Source: Candidatus Binatia bacterium
Lineage (GTDB): Bacteria > Desulfobacterota > Binatia > Bin18
Direction: 5' to 3'
NCBI GenBank assembly: GCA_022826945.1
Contig: JAJDTY010000030.1
Span: 1-48,540 of the forward strand
Length of the DNA stretch: 48,540 nt
Positions within the stretch are counted from its first letter, which is position 1. Every line of letters begins with the position of its first letter. The notes beneath the pieces are model-generated. The model was not told the DNA's origin. It made no database searches and saw nothing but the letters and a program-made list of their open reading frames with translations. Below, one piece after another: positions 24,580 through 31,731 of this stretch. A program made the translations under genes and the position numbers.

Positions 24580-25449
24580 CTATTCCAGATAGTGGGTCGT
24601 ATACCAGTCTGCGATCTCTCCTCCCTTCGCGACCCATACCTCTTCCCGCTGGGTAATATGGGCGAGTGCCTTGGCGAAGTATTTGCTGCGAAAGGGATGG
24701 CCGATCAGGAACGGATGCAGACAGATTGCCATGACCCGCCCGGTCTTGGCCCCGTCCTCGTACAGCACGTCGAACTGGTCCACGATCATCCGGGAGAACT
24801 CTTCCGCTGACATGCCGCGCTCAAGGAAGGTCGGGATGTCATTGAGCTCGACCGAATAGGGCATGGAGAGCAAGCGCCCCTGCGCGACCCGCATCGGGTA
24901 GGGCTGTTCGTCATTGACCCAGTTGCAGACGTATTCGATCCCATTCTCCGCCAGCAGGTCCGGCGTCCGGTAGGATTCGCTCAGCGCCGGGCTCAGCCAG
25001 CCTTTGGGGGCGGTCCCGGTTGCCGACCGGATAGTGTCCACCACATCCCGGATCAGCGCCCGTTCCTCGGCCTCAGTTTGCTCGTTGAGGAGTACTGAGT
25101 TCGTCGTACCGTGTCCCATCCACTCCCAGTGCCGCCGATTGCCGGCCTCGATGATTTGCGGATAGTGCGCACAGACCTCCGAATTCAGGGCGACCGTGCC
25201 CGGTACGTTGTATTGATCCATGACCTCCATCATGCGCCAAATACCGACTCGCACGCCGTAATCGCGCCAGGAATAGTTCAGCACGTCAGGCTTTAGATGC
25301 GCCGTAACCGGCGTAATCGAGGTCGCGGGCTTGTCGAAGTGAAAGTGCTCGATATTCGGAATCACCCAGACCGCGACTCGAGCGCCGTTCGGAAATCGGA
25401 GCGGTTTCCGGTCGACAATCGGTGAATAGCTGAAACGCTGGTGCTCCAT
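24580..25449 (-). CDS. Polysaccharide deacetylase/PuuE-like (allantoinase-type) hydrolase
   Basis: 289 residues from the chosen ATG. Pattern of the NodB-like fold: RVAVWVIPNIEHF (23-35), WRDYGVRVGIWRMMEVMDQY (61-80), GTVALNSEVCAHYP (84-97), EWMGHGTTNS (109-118, with His113) and ICLHPFLIGHPFR near residue 245. In PuuE-type members, which open the allantoin ring without metal, the classical deacetylase Asp-His-His set is altered in a similar way (WRDYG..., HG). It may hydrolyse a cyclic ureide or amide. The open frame reaches 25494, but GGGAGG precedes the ATG at 25449. Last gene of the six-gene minus-strand unit from 29861, 72 bp after the Rieske gene. Confidence 0.85.
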   Translation of the reverse strand: MEHQRFSYSPIVDRKPLRFPNGARVAVWVIPNIEHFHFDKPATSITPVTAHLKPDVLNYSWRDYGVRVGIWRMMEVMDQYNVPGTVALNSEVCAHYPQIIEAGNRRHWEWMGHGTTNSVLLNEQTEAEERALIRDVVDTIRSATGTAPKGWLSPALSESYRTPDLLAENGIEYVCNWVNDEQPYPMRVAQGRLLSMPYSVELNDIPTFLERGMSAEEFSRMIVDQFDVLYEDGAKTGRVMAICLHPFLIGHPFRSKYFAKALAHITQREEVWVAKGGEIADWYTTHYLE

Positions 25450-25521
25450 GCTCGCCTCCCATCCCGATGCATTTGACGGCGCATGCTTGCCCACCCAAAA
25501 GAGAAAGGTGAAGCGACGGAT

Positions 25522-26667
25522 TTACGCCTGCGCCTCTGCCCCGAACATACGGTCAAGATACGAGTTCAGCAAATGGTGGATGGCTTTTTCGAGGCCCATG
25601 GTCGGGCCGGGACGAAAGTTGCGGGAGCCGACGCCGTTCTGGAGCGAGAGCATCATCTCCTTGTCTTCGCCGGCGACCAGCCGGATGAAATCCTTGACCA
25701 CCGCGTTCTTGGCCTCAAAGGCCGGCTGCTCAAACCACTCGTCTGGATATTGGGTCAGGATGGTAATGCGCGTTTTGTCTGGCGCGATGGGGTGACAGAA
25801 CCACGGCTGGAGCATGTCGGGCCGGGCAAACATATTGAAACTGGGCCGGATGAATATGGTGAAGGCGAAGGACTGCGACTTCTGCTCCAGCCAGGGCATG
25901 GCCTTGCCAAACAGCCAGGCGCCGTCCGGGGCCATGGTCAGGCTCTCGTACTCCGAGTGATAGCCGTGTGGGGTCAGGTAGAACGGAAATTTGTCGACAG
26001 GAAAGACCTTGCCGAAGGACGAGCCGTGAATCACCCCAACGTGATAAATATCCATCAGGTTTTCCGGGATAAATTTCCAGTTGCAGTCCAGCTCAAAGGT
26101 GTATTCGTCGGCGATGCGGGTGTCTTCGGCGTGTAAGAACCCGGCGGATTCCTGCACGCGGTCGACGGCGAGATAGGAGTCCAGGCTCTCGGCCTGGGGA
26201 TCGAAATTGATAAAGATATAGCCGGCCCAGGTGTCGAGTTGAACCGTGGGCAAACGGCAGGACTTCCAGTCGAAGGTGGTGACCTCCGCACTATAGGGCG
26301 CACCGGTCAGCGCGCCGTTCAGCCCGTACGTCCAGGCGTGATACGGACAGCTGAACTCCTGGGCATTCCCTTCGCCCCGGACAACTTCTACACCGCGATG
26401 CTGACACACGTTGGCAAAGGCGTGCAGCGTACCACTTGTATCCTTACAGATAACAACCGGCTCGCCGGCAATCCGCAGGGCGCGGTAGTCACCCGGCTTG
26501 GCGTATTGCTCGACCCGGCCAACGCAGATCCAGTCTTTCATGAAGATCTGGTCGATCTCTTTCTGGAAAATCTCGGCCGAGGTGTAAAACTCGCCCGGCA
26601 GATGCCTGGCGCGCAGCAGGTCCTGGCGTGTTTTTGAGCAGTCCTGAAGAGCGAGCGGTGCAGCCAT
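25522..26667 (-). CDS. Rieske non-heme iron oxygenase alpha subunit, bridging-Asp type
   Basis: 381 residues. Rieske cluster ligands Cys88-x-His90 (CQHRG) and Cys107-x2-His110 (CPYHAW); iron-site segment NLMDIYHVGVIH with bridging Asp206, His209 and His214, and a likely third ligand in AGEDKEMMLSLQNG. Collinear with the oxygenase at 5863-7005, sharing RHLPGxxYTS, KDWxCVGR, AKPGDYxALR and DCNWK at nearly the same residue numbers, so they are close paralogues that may act on related substrates. No small partner gene follows this one. Its AGGAGG overlaps the stop of the preceding alpha/beta hydrolase gene, so translation is probably coupled. The required reductase is not in the window. Confidence 0.95.
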   Translation of the reverse strand: MAAPLALQDCSKTRQDLLRARHLPGEFYTSAEIFQKEIDQIFMKDWICVGRVEQYAKPGDYRALRIAGEPVVICKDTSGTLHAFANVCQHRGVEVVRGEGNAQEFSCPYHAWTYGLNGALTGAPYSAEVTTFDWKSCRLPTVQLDTWAGYIFINFDPQAESLDSYLAVDRVQESAGFLHAEDTRIADEYTFELDCNWKFIPENLMDIYHVGVIHGSSFGKVFPVDKFPFYLTPHGYHSEYESLTMAPDGAWLFGKAMPWLEQKSQSFAFTIFIRPSFNMFARPDMLQPWFCHPIAPDKTRITILTQYPDEWFEQPAFEAKNAVVKDFIRLVAGEDKEMMLSLQNGVGSRNFRPGPTMGLEKAIHHLLNSYLDRMFGAEAQA

Positions 26668-26675
26668 ATATCCTC

Positions 26676-27506
26676 CTAACGTTTGAGGAAGTCGCGCAGC
26701 GCCGCGTTACACGCCTCGGGATTATCCTCAAGCACCATATGACCCGCGCCGGGAATATCGATCCACTGGCTGTCCGGGATACACGTGAGCATTTTTTGAC
26801 AGGTGTCAACGCTCAGCACGTCCGACTCCCCACCGCGCAGGATCAGGGTCGGGCAGCGAATCTGACTCAGCAGCTCCCAGGTCTGCCGCGGATCGTCGGG
26901 CTTCAGGTTCGGGTCAAAGATGGCCTGGTCTATCCGCCACGCAATCCTGCCGTCCGACTCCTCTTTGAGCATCCAGCTGAGACGCGTTTGGCGGTTTTCT
27001 TCCGAGGCTTTGGGGTGGCGCATTTTCAGAAACGCCTTGGCCGCCTGCCACGAGTCAAACCCCGCAGGTGTATTCCCCAGTTCGGTCCGCATGCGCTGCA
27101 GGCCCGTGGGGTCAACCTCCGGGCCGATGTCCAGGACGCCCAGCGCCAGCACCCGGTCGGGGTGACGCGCGGCATAGTGGATGGCGTTGAGACCGCCCAT
27201 TGAGTGGCCAATCAGGATGAGCTTGTCGAGTTGGAGCGTCTCGACAAAAGCCTCCACGTCCGAGACGTAGGCCGCTCGCGTGTAATCGCCGTCCGCAGCC
27301 CAGTCGGTCTCGCCCCGCCCGCGCTGATCCAGGGCCAGGACGCGGTACCGGTCGCTCACGACCGCGGCGAACTCATCGAACCAGTGGCCATAGGCCCGCA
27401 AACCGTGCAGACAGACCATGGGTGTGGCCTGCGCATCGCCCCACTCCACATAATGCATCCGGAGGCCGTTGATGGTGGCATAGCGACTCGTCGCGTGGGC
27501 AGACAT
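26676..27506 (-). CDS. Alpha/beta hydrolase
   Basis: 276 residues. VCLHGLRAYGHWFDEF (oxyanion hole region, 31-46), ALDQRGRGETDW (58-69), nucleophile elbow LIGHSMGGLNA with Ser102, acid candidate in GGESDVLS and catalytic His in PGAGHMVLEDNP. This is the pattern of the haloperoxidase/epoxide hydrolase/C-C hydrolase group; DQRGRGETDW is common in ring-fission product hydrolases and lactonases. Embedded between an SDR gene (24 bp upstream) and a Rieske oxygenase (8 bp downstream), which suggests a catabolic step after oxygenation. Start has GAGGAG nearby. Substrate unknown. Confidence 0.92.
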   Translation of the reverse strand: MSAHATSRYATINGLRMHYVEWGDAQATPMVCLHGLRAYGHWFDEFAAVVSDRYRVLALDQRGRGETDWAADGDYTRAAYVSDVEAFVETLQLDKLILIGHSMGGLNAIHYAARHPDRVLALGVLDIGPEVDPTGLQRMRTELGNTPAGFDSWQAAKAFLKMRHPKASEENRQTRLSWMLKEESDGRIAWRIDQAIFDPNLKPDDPRQTWELLSQIRCPTLILRGGESDVLSVDTCQKMLTCIPDSQWIDIPGAGHMVLEDNPEACNAALRDFLKR

Positions 27507-27530
27507 GGCTGACTCCTCTGATTCGTATGG

Positions 27531-28304
27531 CTACTGCGTGACAAAACCGCCATCCACGGACAAGGCCGTTCCGGTCACAAAAGAGGCCGCGTCGGAACAC
27601 AACCAGACCACCGCCTCGGCAATCTCCTCCGGTTGCCCCATGCGCCCCACCGGTTCTCTGGCCTCGATGGCCTTGATGATCTGGTCGCCCAACTCAGGTT
27701 GAGCCGCCAGGACCTTATCCACCAGCGGAGTCTGGACCGGACCTGGGCAGACGGCGTTGACGCGAATGCCGGACTTGGCATACTCCAGGGCCGCGGTTTT
27801 CGTCAGGCCGAGGACACCGTGTTTGCTGGCCGAATAGGCCGGCATCCCGTTCGAGCCCACCAGCCCGAAGTTCGAGGCAGTATTGACGATTGCACCCCCG
27901 CCTTGGTTCAACATATGGGGAATCTCGTGTTTCATGCATAACCATACACCGGTCAGGTTGGTCGCAATAATCCGGTCCCAGTTCTCCTGACTGCACTCGG
28001 CGGTCTGCTTGATGTCCCCCTGGATACCGGCGTTGTTCAGGGCGCAGTCCAAACGGCCATAGGTACTCACGGCCTGCTCAACCAGGGCGGCCACCTCCGC
28101 CGTCAGGGAGACATCGGCAGGAACGAACATTGCCGTTCCCCCGGTCGCCTCGATCATACGGACCGTCTCCTGTCCGCCGTCCACGTCTACATCGGCAACA
28201 ACAACCTTGGCGCCTGCTCTGGCAAAAACCACCGCCGAGGCGCGTCCGATACCTGAGCCGCCACCAGTTACCAGCGCTACTCTTGTGTCTAGTTGCCCAG
28301 CCAT
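27531..28304 (-). CDS. SDR family NAD(P)-dependent oxidoreductase
   Basis: 257 residues, classical SDR. Cofactor motif TGGGSGIG (13-20), acidic ADVD after beta-2 favouring NAD, NNAG (90-93), catalytic Ser144, Tyr157 and Lys161 in YSASK, and VNAVCPGPVQTPLVD as in the partial SDR at the start of the window. The frame is open to 28385, but the ATG at 28304 has AAAGGAG eight bases upstream and begins the family N-terminus. Likely oxidises an alcohol or cis-diol formed by the linked Rieske oxygenases; dihydrodiol dehydrogenase is one possibility but is not proven. Third gene in the minus-strand operon starting at 29861. Confidence 0.94.
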   Translation of the reverse strand: MAGQLDTRVALVTGGGSGIGRASAVVFARAGAKVVVADVDVDGGQETVRMIEATGGTAMFVPADVSLTAEVAALVEQAVSTYGRLDCALNNAGIQGDIKQTAECSQENWDRIIATNLTGVWLCMKHEIPHMLNQGGGAIVNTASNFGLVGSNGMPAYSASKHGVLGLTKTAALEYAKSGIRVNAVCPGPVQTPLVDKVLAAQPELGDQIIKAIEAREPVGRMGQPEEIAEAVVWLCSDAASFVTGTALSVDGGFVTQ

Positions 28305-28344
28305 GGCTACTGCTCCTTTCTGCTGCAAACCGTTGGTGAGAGGT

Positions 28345-28668
28345 TTATTCCACCCGCCGGAAGCGGGTTGGCTCGATAGCCTCAAAGATATGGGGATGGT
28401 GATACAACTCCACGGCGCTGGTGACTTCCACCAGCGAAAGCATCAGATGGTAGAGCGACTGTGCCTCTTCGGGGAGTTGGTCCAGCGGAAACTGGTCGAG
28501 ATAGGCAACCACGGCTTCCAGCTGGGGAAAGAGGGCGTCGTAGAACGCCTGAATCTCTTCCATGCTGCTGGACAGGCGTTTGGCGCGTCGCTCGCGCTCC
28601 GTGGACAGCGCCCAGGCGTTGAACGGCTCAAGGCTCTGAAACGGCTCCGGCAGGGACACTCCGGCCAT
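28345..28668 (-). CDS. Small uncharacterised Rieske-associated protein, copy 2
   Basis: 107 residues, paralogue of the 116-residue protein at 8063-8413: same start region (LPEPF, LEPF.AWALSTERER), same core RLSSSMEEIQAFYDALFP and EAVVAYLDQFP, then LPEEAQSLYHLMLSLVEVTSAVEL. The last 20 residues differ. Nearly identical residues cluster in the RLSS..IQAFYD helix, the likely contact surface. Its ATG overlaps the stop of the Rieske gene by one base (TGATG), so the two proteins are made in a coupled manner. No known family recognised. Both copies follow bridging-Glu Rieske proteins and neither bridging-Asp Rieske gene has one, which argues for a specific partnership. Confidence 0.82.
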   Translation of the reverse strand: MAGVSLPEPFQSLEPFNAWALSTERERRAKRLSSSMEEIQAFYDALFPQLEAVVAYLDQFPLDQLPEEAQSLYHLMLSLVEVTSAVELYHHPHIFEAIEPTRFRRVE

Positions 28669-29861
28669 CAGTGCCCCCGTCCGTTGAAGAACCCCATATA
28701 GTCTTCCAACACTTTGTGAAACTGCCGAATCTGGATCTCATCGTCCTGGAGGATGAGATGTGTTTTCGCCCGCGAGGTCAGACCAGCTTGCAGGGTTTCG
28801 TGGGCCACGGCGTCCTCCTGGAGCACGTCACAGATGCGGTGTTTGAGGTATTCCTGGCTGAGTCGCTGGCCGGCAGTTTCGGCGGGCGGAAAATGAAATT
28901 TGATCTCCCAGATGCAACGGTCCACCGCCAGCGGCCAGAAATTATACGTCATGTAATAGTCGTCTTCGATGCCCCGGAACTGGAGAATGACAAAATTGGG
29001 AAAGATCACAAAAAAGTCAAAGTCCCCCAGCATGGGCAGGCGGCTGTTGGTGGTGGCCGTATTGAGCTGGTTCATGAGCGCGCCGGTCGGCGTTGGGGTA
29101 CTTTCTGAATTATAGGTGGTCGACCAGACCGCGTGGTGGTTATACAGCTTCACGCCCGAGAGACGCAGATAGCGGTTGTCTTTGAGGACGAACATCCCAG
29201 GAAAGGAGTAGCGGTGTTGGAAGGGGAGGTGATACGCCTCGTTCTGAGCGTCCAGGGCAACCTTCCAGTTGGCGTTCTCTTCGACTTTATACGTGTGGGT
29301 GCGTGTTCGTTTATGAAAGGCGGCCCCTTTCAGCTGTTCAGCCACGCCACCCAGGTAGTCGGCGAGCGTCTCTTGGGGCTGTGAACCCAGATGGACGAAG
29401 ATAAACCCTTCCCAGATGTCGGTGGTCACCGGGGTGAGTCCCAGCTCGCTCTTATTAATATCATGGAAATTCTCTTCATCCGGCACACCGGTGAGCTGCC
29501 CCTGGGCGTTATACCCCCAGCTATGAAAATGGCAGGCTAGGGCCCCGCGGCAGGTCCCGCGCTCTTCCCAGACCAGCTTGTTGGCACGGTGCGAGCAGAC
29601 ATTGTGAAAGCCGCGTATGACGCCGTCCTTGCCTCGGATGACCAGAATCGAGGTTTTGCACACCGCCAGCTCGCGCACGAAAAAGTCGCCCGCGTTGGGA
29701 ACATCATCGACACGGCCCACGTTGAGCCAGGTGCGACGAAAAACCCGTTCGCGTTCAAGCTCAAAATATTCCGGGGAAATGCACGATTCCGCCGGTACGG
29801 GTCCTGTCCCCAACTCGGGGTATTCCTTTGACCAGCGTCTGTTCTCCGTGGCGGTTTGCAT
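28668..29861 (-). CDS. Rieske non-heme iron oxygenase alpha subunit, bridging-Glu type, copy 2
   Basis: 397 residues. Rieske ligands Cys89-x-His91 (CSHRA) and Cys110-x2-His113 (CHFHSW). In the catalytic domain NWKVALDAQNEAYHLPFQH gives His211 and His216, with Glu208 in place of the bridging Asp, as in the protein at 8417-9661. Both share PELGTGPxP, the EYFExExExxFxRTW segment, a long loop between the two cluster halves and D.WEGFIF. The usual Gly after the first cluster motif is Ala here (HRA). First gene of a six-gene minus-strand operon; GGGAGGG precedes the ATG. Divergent from the ATC-hydrolase-like gene across a 218 bp gap with an inverted repeat. Electron donor proteins not seen. Confidence 0.94.
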   Translation of the reverse strand: MQTATENRRWSKEYPELGTGPVPAESCISPEYFELERERVFRRTWLNVGRVDDVPNAGDFFVRELAVCKTSILVIRGKDGVIRGFHNVCSHRANKLVWEERGTCRGALACHFHSWGYNAQGQLTGVPDEENFHDINKSELGLTPVTTDIWEGFIFVHLGSQPQETLADYLGGVAEQLKGAAFHKRTRTHTYKVEENANWKVALDAQNEAYHLPFQHRYSFPGMFVLKDNRYLRLSGVKLYNHHAVWSTTYNSESTPTPTGALMNQLNTATTNSRLPMLGDFDFFVIFPNFVILQFRGIEDDYYMTYNFWPLAVDRCIWEIKFHFPPAETAGQRLSQEYLKHRICDVLQEDAVAHETLQAGLTSRAKTHLILQDDEIQIRQFHKVLEDYMGFFNGRGH

Positions 29862-29956
29862 GGTAATCCCTCCCTATTTTGGCGTGATCTTCTTCCTAAT
29901 CGTTCGGCGTTTAGCTCAGTTTTCTCTTATAGCTCTTCTGCATCTTTCAAATCGAT

Positions 29957-30003
29957 TATGTCAAGAGCTGAGCAAAACTAACCGAGGTACGAGACTTGAC
30001 ATA
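29957..30003. promoter_or_regulatory. Inverted repeat with divergent TTGACA boxes
   Basis: TATGTCAAG (29957-29965) and CTTGACATA (29995-30003) are perfect nine-base inverted repeats 29 bases apart in the gap between divergent genes. Allowing one unpaired T, CGA flanks both arms. Each arm contains TTGACA on one strand, so it may hold two divergent -35 boxes or a regulator site; no good -10 follows at standard spacing on either side. Confidence 0.35.
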
Positions 30004-30079
30004 TCGCCTGAGAGTTTGCTCTGGTACTGGCATAATCAAATTGTTTTTATCTGTAGTTCATTGGCGAAGGAGGGACGCT

Positions 30080-30631
30080 ATGGCAGGTGCAGATGGTCTG
30101 AAGACAACCGCGCAGCCAGAAGACACTACTGCGGACATTTTTGAGCCCGCATTTGGCAAAATCGGCCTCTCCCTGCTTGAAAAGGTCAAGATTCAAGCCC
30201 AGGTGCTCGTGCCCATGCTTCGCGCCTTTCGGGCTGAGCTGGGGGAGGAGCAAGCGAACCGGATTGCCAGCCAGGCACTCCGGGAGTGGTCGGCAAAGCT
30301 CTTCCAAGACATTGGGGGTCAGCTCTCCGGCAGCCCTCGGCAGAAATGGGACGCCTTTAATAAGGCCCTCTTTAAACAGGTCGGCGGTGATGTGGACCTT
30401 GAGATGCTCAAGCAGACACCGGACGCCTGGGAGTTCAATATCACCAGTTGCCGCTACGCGGATTTCTTCCGGCAGTTAGGAGAACCCGAACTCGGCGCGC
30501 TGCTGACGTGTGAGATGGACGTGGATATCGAAGCGGTGGGAGGTCCTGGAGTCACCATGACCCGGACACAAACGATCATGAAGGGCGCCAAGTACTGCGA
30601 CTTTCGCTTCAAGATGAAGACAGACGGTTGA
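30080..30631 (+). CDS. L-2-amino-thiazoline-4-carboxylate (ATC) hydrolase family protein
   Basis: 183 residues. A helical N-terminal half (LLEKVKIQAQVLVPMLRAF) and a C-terminal part with CRYADFFRQLGEPELGALLTCEMD (124-147) and TRTQTIMKGAKYCDFRF (161-177). The C-terminal YCDFRF with Cys173 and the CRYAD motif are the marks of the ATC_hydrolase family, named for an enzyme of the bacterial route from thiazoline carboxylate to cysteine; most members have no tested function. The frame is open from 29996, but GAAGGAGGG directly precedes the ATG at 30080. Single-gene plus-strand unit, convergent with the LLM ending at 30697. Ring-opening hydrolysis of a C=N-type heterocycle would fit the neighbourhood. 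Confidence 0.78.
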   Translation: MAGADGLKTTAQPEDTTADIFEPAFGKIGLSLLEKVKIQAQVLVPMLRAFRAELGEEQANRIASQALREWSAKLFQDIGGQLSGSPRQKWDAFNKALFKQVGGDVDLEMLKQTPDAWEFNITSCRYADFFRQLGEPELGALLTCEMDVDIEAVGGPGVTMTRTQTIMKGAKYCDFRFKMKTDG

Positions 30632-30696
30632 GGAGGTGCAGCGGAGCGGCCTCTCCTCTGGCAGCCCCTTGACGGTTCTGTTGCCGGCTTTCCTGT

Positions 30697-31704
30697 CTAA
30701 TGGCCAAAGGTTTCCATGATGGCCTCGTGATTTGTGAGCACCTCCTCACGGCTGAGCCCAAAACTGGGTGAGTAGAGGGACACCTCATCGACTATGCCCT
30801 CGTAGCGGGAGAGGGACTGGCGACATTCCTGTGGCGTACCGGCAATGGAGATGAGGTCCACCATTTGGTCGCTGACACTGGCAACCATCTCCGTGATGTC
30901 ATTCCGCGCCCAGGCCTCACGGATGCGCGTTTTTTCCTCGGCTAAGTCGTGCTGGTCCAGCACGATATCGTAGTAGGGGAAGGTAGTGTAAAAGGCGATC
31001 TGCCGCTTTGCCCTGTGTCTGGCTTTCTCTCTATCCCTGTCAACGGCACAGATGACCAAACTCATGCAGCCCACCGTGTCCGCTTCTCGCTTGCTTTCTT
31101 GCATCCCCTCGGCAACATAGCGGCGCGCGACAGCGGCGATGTAACGTGGCGTATTGCAGGCGGCAACACACAGGCCGTCGGCGACTGCTCCTGTCGCCCG
31201 GAGGAATTTGGGCATGACTGCCCCAAAATAGATGGGGATTCGGTCGCGGTAGGGACGGTGAAAGCGTTGATACTCACGAATCTGGATATGCTGACCCTGG
31301 TAGTCTACGCTCTTTCCGGAGTGGGCGGTCCACATCAGGCGCAGGACCTCCGTATACTCGCGGACATACGCGGCCGGGGGATGGAACCGCACGGCGTGCC
31401 AGTTTTCGTTCCATTCCTTGGGGCCGGGGCCAATGCCAAGAATAAGGCGGCCCTGGGAAATTTCATCCACGGCCGTTGCCGCCAGCTCCGTGAGAACGGG
31501 GCTGCGCGCCATAGTCAGGGCGATGGCCGTGCCAATGCGTACCCTGTCCGTCTGCATGGCGATGGCGGTTAGGGGAACGAAAGCCTCACGCCAAGCCTCG
31601 GTCACCCATACCGAATCGAACCCGGCCTCCTCGGCCTGACACGCAAAACGGACGATATCTGCCATTGTCAACTGGTCGCCGGTGAGAGTGAGGCCGAGAC
31701 GCAT
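30697..31704 (-). CDS. LLM class oxidoreductase, possible F420-dependent type
   Basis: 335 residues. Luciferase-like barrel: MRLGLTLTGDQLTMADI, FDSVWVTEAWREAFVPLTAIAMQTDRVRIGTAIALTMARSPV, GRLILGIGPGPKEWNENWHAV and YFGAVMPKFLRATGAVADG. It lacks the EHHF motif of the other LLMs in the window; the VWVTEAW pattern resembles methylenetetrahydromethanopterin-reductase-like and other F420-dependent members, so the cofactor could be F420. GAGGAG stands before the ATG. It lies 27 bp downstream of the molybdenum hydroxylase large-subunit gene on the same strand, hence probably co-transcribed. Confidence 0.9.
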   Translation of the reverse strand: MRLGLTLTGDQLTMADIVRFACQAEEAGFDSVWVTEAWREAFVPLTAIAMQTDRVRIGTAIALTMARSPVLTELAATAVDEISQGRLILGIGPGPKEWNENWHAVRFHPPAAYVREYTEVLRLMWTAHSGKSVDYQGQHIQIREYQRFHRPYRDRIPIYFGAVMPKFLRATGAVADGLCVAACNTPRYIAAVARRYVAEGMQESKREADTVGCMSLVICAVDRDREKARHRAKRQIAFYTTFPYYDIVLDQHDLAEEKTRIREAWARNDITEMVASVSDQMVDLISIAGTPQECRQSLSRYEGIVDEVSLYSPSFGLSREEVLTNHEAIMETFGH

Positions 31705-31731
31705 ATGCTTCTCCTCTTGTGCGCCCTGAGC

